Of a stretch of DNA of 64,000 nucleotides, positions 58,493 through 64,000 are shown piece by piece. The position numbers were made by a program, and so were the translations under genes. The DNA is from JAEZHK01 sp040768845 (lineage in GTDB: Bacteria > Bacillota > Clostridia > Christensenellales > Aristaeellaceae), in contig JAXGME010000005.1 of assembly GCA_040768845.1 (NCBI GenBank), positions 186,001-250,000 of the forward strand. Direction: 5' to 3'. The notes beneath the pieces are model-generated. The model did not search any database. It saw only the letters and a program-made list of their open reading frames with translations, and had not been told where the DNA came from. Position 1 is the first letter of the stretch; every line of letters starts with the position of its first letter.

Positions 58493-60844
58493 ATGCCCAT
58501 AAAAATTGCGTTGGCCGGCAACCCGAATTCCGGCAAGACCACCATGTTCAACGACCTGACCGGTTCCGCCCAGTACGTGGGCAACTGGCCGGGCGTAACC
58601 GTGGAAAAGAAGGAAGGCCGGCTCAAGGGGCACGGCGACGTGTTGATCCAGGACCTGCCGGGCGTCTATTCCCTGTCGCCCTACACACTGGAGGAGGTCG
58701 TGACCCGGAACTACCTGGTGACGGAAAAGCCCGACGCGATCCTCAACATTGTGGACGGCACCAACATTGAGCGCAACCTCTACCTCACCACCCAGCTGAC
58801 GGAGCTGGGCATTCCGGTGGTGGTGGCGCTGAACATGATCGACGTGGTGCGCAAGACTGGCGATACCATTGACGTCCACCGGCTCAGCCGCGCGCTGGGC
58901 TGCGAGGTGGTGGAAACCTCCGCCCTCCGGGGCCAGGGTTCGATGCAGGCTGCGGAAAAGGCGGCGGAACTGGCGCGCGCAGGCCACCGGGTCGAGCCGC
59001 CCCACGTGTTTGACGGCAGCGTGGAGCACGCCATCGCCCACATCGAGGAGGCCATCGAGTACAAGGTGGATCCGGAGCGCGCCCGCTGGTACGCCATCAA
59101 GCTGTTTGAGCGGGACCAGAAGGTCGTGGCCCAGCTCGCCCTCCCCGAGGATCTGATGGCCCACATCGAAAAGGACATTGTCGCCTGCGAGGCGGAGATG
59201 GACGACGACGCGGAATCCATCATCACCAACCAGCGCTACGCCTTCATTGCGCGGGTGGTGGGCGCCTCCGTGCGAAAGGCGCGCAAGGGCAAGGCCACCG
59301 CCTCCGATAAGATCGACCGGGTGGTCACCAACCGGGTGCTGGCGCTGCCCATCTTCGCCGCAGTGATGTTCCTGGTGTATTTTATCGCCATCACCACCGT
59401 GGGCGGCGTGGCCACCGACTGGGCCAACGACGGCCTGTTCGGCGACGGCTGGCACTTTCTGGGCATCGGCGGCGCGCAGTATGAGGAAGCCCTGGGCGCC
59501 TACGAGGAGGGCATGGAGGCGGACGCCGCCTACCAGGCCGCGCTCCTGGACTATGAAAACGGCGTGACCGACGAGGAGCCGGAGTACACCGGCGGCGAGG
59601 AGCCCGATCCGGCCGCCTACGGCGTGTGGGTGCCCGGCGTGCCGGTGATCGTAGAGGGCTGGCTGGACGCCGCGGGCACGGCTCCCTGGCTCGAGAGCCT
59701 GATCCTCAACGGCATTGTCGGCGGCGTGGGCGCGGTGCTGGGCTTCGTGCCCCAGATGCTGATTTTGTTCTTCATGCTGGCGATCCTGGAAGACATCGGC
59801 TACATGGCCCGCGTGGCCTTCATCATGGACCGCATCTTCCGTCGCTTCGGCCTGTCGGGCAAGAGCTTCATCCCGATGCTGATCGGTTCGGGCTGCTCGG
59901 TGCCGGGCATCATGGCCTCCCGGACCATTGAAAACGAGCGCGACCGGCGCATGACCATCATGACCACCTCCTTCATTCCCTGCGGCGCGAAAATGCCCAT
60001 CGTGGGGCTGATCGCGGGCGCGCTGTTCGGCGGGGCGTGGTGGGTGGCGCCCAGCGCCTACTTCATCGGCGTGGCGTCGATCATCATCTCCGGCGTGATC
60101 CTGAAAAAGACCAAGGCCTTTGCCGGCGAGCCCGCCCCCTTCGTGATGGAGCTGCCCGCCTACCACGTACCCTCCGCGGGCAACGTGCTCCGCTCCACCT
60201 GGGAGCGCGGCTGGTCCTTCATTAAGCGCGCGGGCACGATCATCCTGCTGGCGAGCGTATTCATCTGGTTCACCTCGGGCTTCGGCTGGGTGGACGGGGT
60301 GTTCGGCATGGTGGAGGACATGGACCACTCCATGCTGGCCCGCGTGGGCAGCGCCGTCGCGCCGATTTTCGCGCCGCTGGGCTTTGGCACCTGGCAGTCC
60401 ACGGTGGCGACGGTGATGGGCCTGGTGGCCAAGGAAGAGGTTGTGGGCGTGTTCGGCGTGCTGTACGGCGTGCACGGAGACGCGATGGCGATGGTGGAGT
60501 CCGCGATGTATTCGGGCCTGGCGCCCATTGCGGCACACTTCACGCAGCTGTCGGCCTTCAGCTTCCTGCTGTTTAACCTTCTGTGCGCCCCCTGCTTCGC
60601 GGCCATCGGCGCCATCCGGCGCGAGATGAATTCCGCCAAGTGGACCTGGATCGCCATCGGCTACCTGACGGTGTACGCCTACGTGGTGGCCTTCACCGTC
60701 TACCAGATCGGGCTGATGTTCACCCAGGGCTTTACCTTCGCCACGCTGATCGCGCTGGCGCTTCTCGCGGCGGGCATCTACCTGCTCGTCCGCGGCAATC
60801 CCTACGACAAGAACCCTAGGACCCTCAAAGGAGTGACGGCATAA
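58493..60844 (+). CDS. feoB: Ferrous iron transport GTPase/permease
   Basis: A 783-residue protein. ATG 58493 follows GAGGAGGGGG; the frame is open far upstream through feoA and that part is ignored. G domain: G1 GNPNSGKTT, G3 DLPGVYSLSP, G4 NMID. A helical GDI domain follows, then the transport core with two gates (LIGSGCSVPGIMASRTI and FIPCGAKMPI; VMGLVAKEEVVGVFG and LLCAPCFAAIGAIRREM). Between the first helix and the next is an acidic loop of about 80 residues rich in Tyr/Glu/Ala (YEEALGAYEEGMEADAAY). It imports Fe(II). Confidence 0.95.
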   Translation: MPIKIALAGNPNSGKTTMFNDLTGSAQYVGNWPGVTVEKKEGRLKGHGDVLIQDLPGVYSLSPYTLEEVVTRNYLVTEKPDAILNIVDGTNIERNLYLTTQLTELGIPVVVALNMIDVVRKTGDTIDVHRLSRALGCEVVETSALRGQGSMQAAEKAAELARAGHRVEPPHVFDGSVEHAIAHIEEAIEYKVDPERARWYAIKLFERDQKVVAQLALPEDLMAHIEKDIVACEAEMDDDAESIITNQRYAFIARVVGASVRKARKGKATASDKIDRVVTNRVLALPIFAAVMFLVYFIAITTVGGVATDWANDGLFGDGWHFLGIGGAQYEEALGAYEEGMEADAAYQAALLDYENGVTDEEPEYTGGEEPDPAAYGVWVPGVPVIVEGWLDAAGTAPWLESLILNGIVGGVGAVLGFVPQMLILFFMLAILEDIGYMARVAFIMDRIFRRFGLSGKSFIPMLIGSGCSVPGIMASRTIENERDRRMTIMTTSFIPCGAKMPIVGLIAGALFGGAWWVAPSAYFIGVASIIISGVILKKTKAFAGEPAPFVMELPAYHVPSAGNVLRSTWERGWSFIKRAGTIILLASVFIWFTSGFGWVDGVFGMVEDMDHSMLARVGSAVAPIFAPLGFGTWQSTVATVMGLVAKEEVVGVFGVLYGVHGDAMAMVESAMYSGLAPIAAHFTQLSAFSFLLFNLLCAPCFAAIGAIRREMNSAKWTWIAIGYLTVYAYVVAFTVYQIGLMFTQGFTFATLIALALLAAGIYLLVRGNPYDKNPRTLKGVTA

Positions 60845-60990
60845 TGCTGGGCAACATCATCGTGGCGGTTATCGTGCTGGCCATCATCGCTCTGGCGGCG
60901 TGGAAGGTGATCAAGGACCGGAAAAAGGGCGGAAGCTGCGGCTGCGACTGCGGACATTGCGGATCGAGCGACGCCTGTCACAAGCATTAG
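60844..60990 (+). CDS. FeoB-associated Cys-rich membrane peptide
   Basis: A 48-residue peptide whose ATG overlaps the feoB stop (ATAATG). One membrane helix (IIVAVIVLAIIALAAW), a basic KDRKKGG stretch and a Cys/His-rich tail (GSCGCDCGHCGSSDACHKH). This matches the FeoB-associated Cys-rich family, thought to handle iron at the transporter's inner face. Confidence 0.88.
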   Translation: MLGNIIVAVIVLAIIALAAWKVIKDRKKGGSCGCDCGHCGSSDACHKH

Positions 60991-61028
60991 TCGTCCGCGA
61001 AGCCTAATTCCCGCGCTATGGCTGGATC

Positions 61029-61107
61029 TTTTCCTGTCCGGCTGTGTCGCGCTCCGCTTGACGTAGCGCTGCTACGCCTGCGCTCCGGCTCCGTGCCGGG
61101 CAGAAAA
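61029..61107. repeat. Imperfect palindrome of about 80 bases after the feo operon
   Basis: TTTTCCTGTCCGGC (61029-61042) can pair with GCCGGGCAGAAAA (61095-61107), and an inner GTAGC-GCT-GCTAC stem lies between (61063-61075). It may be a REP- or MITE-like dispersed element or simply a folded 3' end. The family cannot be named from one copy. Confidence 0.35.
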
Positions 61108-61162
61108 ATCTCTGCGCCCTATCATCGGTTCTTAGACTTCGTGGACTACTGGAACGACCCAG

Positions 61163-61189
61163 GCCCCCGGCGCACGCCGGGGGCTTTTT
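61163..61189 (+). terminator. Rho-independent terminator of the feo operon
   Basis: GCCCCCGGC (61163-61171), loop GCAC, GCCGGGGGC (61176-61184), then TTTTT (61185-61189). Confidence 0.9.
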
Positions 61190-61255
61190 GCGCCGCGGTT
61201 GACGCAGGCGCGGACATCGTCTATCATGAGGAAAAAGAAAACGGGGGAAGCGGCG

Positions 61256-61714
61256 ATGGACGGGCGGACGCGGGCCTACTGGCAAAAATTTCTGCGGGAG
61301 ACGGGGCGGGCGGAGGCCCTTGCGCCCTACGAGGTCTTCAGCTTTTCAGTCAGCGAGGAGAGCGCGAACGAGCTGCTCGGTCTGGTGCTCTCCGGCAAAA
61401 AGCGGGCCACCAGCGGCAGCGTCGACGGCTGCCGCCTGTCGGGCCAGCGCCCGCCCCGGCAGGGGGATCTCTCCGTGGTCACCGACTGGGCGGGCAACCC
61501 CCGCTGCGTGATCGAAACCGAGTCGGTGACGGTGCTGCCCTTTGACGAAATCCCCTTCGAGCGGGCCGCGCTGGAGGGCGAGGACGGGCATATCGAATCC
61601 TGGCGGAAAAACCACCGGGGCTTTTTCAGCCGCGAGGGCGCGCGCCTGGGCTACGCCTTCCACGAAAAGCTGCCGGTGGCCTTTGAAACCTTCCGCGTCG
61701 TCTACCCCGCCTGA
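61256..61714 (+). CDS. ASCH-domain protein
   Basis: A 152-residue protein. ATG 61256 lies 6 bases after GGGGGAAG; an upstream ATG at 61199 is close to the feo terminator and unsupported. ASCH fold: FSFSVSEESANELLGLVLSGKKRATSG, RQGDLSVVTDWAGNPRCVIETE, EDGHIESWRKNHRGFF. ASCH proteins are thought to bind RNA or nucleotides and to hydrolyse certain modified ribonucleosides. Its cellular role here is unknown. It is a single gene between two transport operons. Confidence 0.85.
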   Translation: MDGRTRAYWQKFLRETGRAEALAPYEVFSFSVSEESANELLGLVLSGKKRATSGSVDGCRLSGQRPPRQGDLSVVTDWAGNPRCVIETESVTVLPFDEIPFERAALEGEDGHIESWRKNHRGFFSREGARLGYAFHEKLPVAFETFRVVYPA

Positions 61715-61816
61715 CCGGCCCCGGTCCCCCGCGTGCCGATCTTCGCAGCACCGGGGGAAACGGAAAAATAACCGGCGCCGACCGCCGCCAAAACCCGAAT
61801 GAGGCGCGCCGGGGGA

Positions 61817-61845
61817 TTGCAAACGTGCGGATTCACCGGTATAAT
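61817..61845 (+). promoter_or_regulatory. Sigma-A promoter of the peptide ABC operon
   Basis: TTGCAA (61817-61822), 17 bases, TATAAT (61840-61845); the ATG follows 50 bases later. Confidence 0.8.
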
Positions 61846-61895
61846 AAATTGTATTCCCGGTAAAAAAACTGTTCTGGTCAGGGAGGAGAATCGCG

Positions 61896-63440
61896 ATGAA
61901 AAAGACCCTTGCCCTGGTGCTGGCGCTGATGCTGGCGCTGTCGCTTGGCGCCGTGCCCGCGATGGCGGACAAGGCCAATGACACGCTGATCTACGGCATC
62001 GAAGGCGATCCCGGCAACGACATCAACACCATCACCACCGCGGGCCGGTACGACCTGATGACCGAGCGCATGCTCTATTCCACCTTGTACAATTATTACG
62101 GGCCCGACGACATCACCTACAACCTGGCGGAGAGCGTCGAGGTGTCCGAGGACAAGATGACCTACACCGTGAAGCTGCGCCAGAATGTGAAGTGGTCCGA
62201 CGGCGAACCCTTCACCGCGGACGACGTGCTCTTCACCTATGGCAAGATCATCGAGTTTGACTACGCCAACGGCCACGACGCCTTTGTGTACGACGGCGAG
62301 CCCGTCGAGATCACCAAGGTGGACGATTATACCGTCACTTTCAAACTGCCGGTGATGGCCGCGGGCTTTATGGAGTCCCTGAGCGCCGAGCACTACATCA
62401 TGCCCAAGCACATCTACGAGGGCGACGCCACGCTGGACAACAACGTGAAGAACCAGACCCCCGTAGGCACCGGCCCCTATACCCTCGAGGAGTACGTGGC
62501 CGGCCAGTATGTGAAGTTCAAGGCCAACCCCAACTACTACGGCGAGGCGCCCAAGGTGGGTACCGTGATCTTCCAGATCGTGTCCGACATGTCTTCGGCG
62601 GCGCTTGCGCTGAAAAAGGGCGAGATCAACATGCTGGTCATCGCCAATTCCGCCGCGGAGGACTATGAGGGCACCGATGTCACCATCCACGCCTATCCCG
62701 AGGACCGGGTGGGCTACCTGTCCTTCCACATGGGTTCCCCCCGCGTGGCGGACGAAAACCTGCGCAAGGCCTGCTTCTTCGCCCTCAACCGCGACGAGAT
62801 GAACGTGGGCGCGTACCTGTCCAAGGACTTCTACACCGACGCGGCCACCTTCCTGCCCTACGCGGCGGCCTTCTACAACACCGAAGGCGTGGAAACCTAC
62901 CAGCAGAACCTGGATACCGCCAAGGAATACCTTTCCAAAGTCACCGGCGAGGTGCCCACGCTGCGCCTGGCCTACACCGCCAACAACGTGCAGCAGGAAG
63001 TGCAGGCCATGGTCATCCAGCAGAACCTGAAGGCCATCGGCGTCTCCTGCGAGCTGAGCGCCATGGACTCCACCGCCCTTTACGACAAGCTGCAAAAGGG
63101 CACCGACGAGTTTGACCTGTTCCTGGGCGGCTACATCATGGGCGTGGATCCCAACAACTACGCCTCGCTGTTCACCACCGGCTCCGCCTCCAACTACGCC
63201 CACATGTCCGACCCCGAGCTGGACGAGCTGTTCCGCCAGGGCTCTGTGGAGACCGACGACGCCAAGCGCGCCGAAATCTACCTGAAGGCTCAGCAGCGGC
63301 TGGCTGACGACGCCATCTTCTTCCCCATCGTCACCAACAGCCGCCTCCTGGCCGTCACGAACGACGTGGGCGGCGTCGAGGACGCGCGCCTGGTGCCCAT
63401 CTACACCTTTGAGGACATGTCCAAGCTCTACTTCAAGTAA
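61896..63440 (+). CDS. Peptide/nickel-type ABC transporter substrate-binding protein
   Basis: A 514-residue family 5 binding protein. ATG after a GGGAGGAG site. Signal peptide to VPAMADKA with no lipobox Cys. Family motifs: LAESVEVSEDKMTYTVKLRQ, VKWSDGEPFTADDVLFTY, TPVGTGPYTLEEYVAGQYVK and LRKACFFALNRDEM. It binds oligopeptides, dipeptides or similar solutes for the permease that follows. A 13-base hairpin without U run lies at 63475-63505. Confidence 0.92.
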   Translation: MKKTLALVLALMLALSLGAVPAMADKANDTLIYGIEGDPGNDINTITTAGRYDLMTERMLYSTLYNYYGPDDITYNLAESVEVSEDKMTYTVKLRQNVKWSDGEPFTADDVLFTYGKIIEFDYANGHDAFVYDGEPVEITKVDDYTVTFKLPVMAAGFMESLSAEHYIMPKHIYEGDATLDNNVKNQTPVGTGPYTLEEYVAGQYVKFKANPNYYGEAPKVGTVIFQIVSDMSSAALALKKGEINMLVIANSAAEDYEGTDVTIHAYPEDRVGYLSFHMGSPRVADENLRKACFFALNRDEMNVGAYLSKDFYTDAATFLPYAAAFYNTEGVETYQQNLDTAKEYLSKVTGEVPTLRLAYTANNVQQEVQAMVIQQNLKAIGVSCELSAMDSTALYDKLQKGTDEFDLFLGGYIMGVDPNNYASLFTTGSASNYAHMSDPELDELFRQGSVETDDAKRAEIYLKAQQRLADDAIFFPIVTNSRLLAVTNDVGGVEDARLVPIYTFEDMSKLYFK

Positions 63441-63474
63441 GCGGGGCACAACCCGTCCGAAGCCCCTTGATCCG

Positions 63475-63505
63475 CGGTTCCCGGCGGCGCGTCCGCCGGG
63501 AACCG
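63475..63505 (+). promoter_or_regulatory. Intercistronic hairpin after the peptide-binding-protein gene
   Basis: 63475-63487 pairs perfectly with 63493-63505 around CGCGT; no U run. Same position relative to the binding-protein gene as the hairpins at 11614, 27467 and 46737. Confidence 0.6.
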
Positions 63506-63584
63506 GATGGCGCCATCAGTGCGCGTGCTGGTGGCGCCATCCGCGCATTCCGCCCCGCCCATTAACGCCAAGAGGAGAGCCTCC

Positions 63585-64000
63585 ATGCTCAGATACATCG
63601 TCAAGCGCATCCTGCAGGCGATTCCGCTGCTCTTTGTCATCTCGGTGATCTGCTTTGCGCTGATCCAGCTGGCGCCCTACGACGCCATCGACACCTTTGT
63701 GACGCCGGACATGGCGCCGGAGGTGGTGGCCGCCCTCAAGGCGCGCTTCGGGCTGGACCAGCCCGCCTACATCCAGTACTGGCGGTGGCTTTTGAATACG
63801 CTCCAGGGCAACTTTGGCTTCTCGCTGGTCACCCATCAGGCGGTGACGGAGGCGCTGGGCGCGCGGCTGCCCAACACGGTGCTGCTGGTGCTGCCAAGCT
63901 ACCTTCTGGCCGTCATTCTGGCGATCGTGCTGGGGCTGGTGGCGGGCTCCAACCGGGGTGGGAAGGCCGACCGCGCCATCGACGCGCTGTGCTCCATCGG
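63585..64000 (+). CDS. Peptide ABC transporter permease (DppB type), N-terminal part
   Basis: The frame runs open to the window end, 138 codons visible. ATG 63585 is preceded by GAGGAG and 7 bases. The N-terminus MLRYIVKRILQAIPLLFVIS with a following ICFALIQLAPYDAI is typical of DppB/OppB, followed by LKARFGLDQPAYIQYWRWL and the second helix LVLPSYLLAVILAIVLGL. The partner permease and ATPases should follow beyond the window. Confidence 0.92.
   Translation, partial: MLRYIVKRILQAIPLLFVISVICFALIQLAPYDAIDTFVTPDMAPEVVAALKARFGLDQPAYIQYWRWLLNTLQGNFGFSLVTHQAVTEALGARLPNTVLLVLPSYLLAVILAIVLGLVAGSNRGGKADRAIDALCSI

Noticed and set aside
58406..60538. A 710-codon minus-strand frame opposite feoB
   Set aside because: Translation is His/Arg/Gly-rich with no motif, and the plus strand encodes an unmistakable FeoB. 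Similar long shadows over other genes (for example 924-2273, 11598-12761, 29553-31034) were dropped for the same reason.

Overview
This 64 kb window is GC-rich chromosomal DNA that looks like a high-GC anaerobic clostridium (Firmicutes/Bacillota). The evidence is sharp purine-rich ribosome binding sites, many TTG and GTG starts, textbook sigma-A promoters (TTGACA / 17 nt / TATAAT-like), ribose-type and glutamine-type ABC importers, a LytR-CpsA-Psr protein, YesMN-type regulators, a heterodimeric ABC exporter, and an oxygen-defence pair (flavodiiron fusion plus desulfoferrodoxin) typical of strict anaerobes. The exact lineage cannot be fixed from the sequence. No rRNA, tRNA, CRISPR array, prophage or plasmid genes were seen.

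Layout. 1-8.9 kb: an exopolysaccharide operon (SGNH hydrolase tail, glycosyltransferase with an N-terminal PilZ domain, deacetylase-like protein, GH18 hydrolase, two-domain deacetylase) converging on a nucleotide-sugar dehydrogenase. 9.4-10.9 kb: a decayed IS1182-like element with visible terminal inverted repeats that appears to cut a small gene. 11.1-18.7 kb: a LacI-controlled sugar import and oxidation locus (rbsD, rbsB, rbsC, rbsA, zinc dehydrogenase, LacI with two matching operators, Gfo/Idh/MocA oxidoreductase). 18.8-21.6 kb: an amino-sugar locus in ruins, with an intact nagA among remnants of a ROK regulator, an AraC regulator, a ROK kinase-like gene and nagB. 21.6-24.5 kb: an OmpR-type two-component system divergent from a secreted DUF2202 ferritin-like protein, with the same site-plus-spacing at both promoters.

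24.6-36.4 kb is the most interesting region. A seven-gene operon (dehydrogenase, RbsA, RbsC, RbsB, PfkB kinase, dehydrogenase, class II aldolase) could import and break down a polyol or rare sugar. Divergent from it lies a tightly coupled trio: a YesN-type AraC response regulator, a histidine kinase with no visible extracytoplasmic sensor, and a full-length RbsA homologue that has lost every catalytic ATPase motif in both halves. I propose that this pseudo-ATPase lets the kinase sense the neighbouring transporter.

36.7-44.7 kb: two secreted CapA proteins with Ig-like domains behind a consensus promoter, a 57-residue Cys/Trp-rich microprotein between strong hairpins, an ohr gene with an amber codon at position 19, alkaline phosphatase and a YibE/F protein. 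45-48.2 kb: a complete polar amino-acid ABC importer. 48.3-54.5 kb: a membrane protein with a repeat, an LCP protein, twin 53-residue membrane peptides and a heterodimeric ABC exporter. 54.6-57.7 kb: desulfoferrodoxin and a 901-residue flavodiiron/double-rubredoxin/NADH-reductase fusion. 57.9-61 kb: feoA-feoA-feoB plus a Cys-rich accessory peptide, with a palindrome at the promoter. 61.2-64 kb: an ASCH protein and the start of a peptide ABC importer cut by the window edge.
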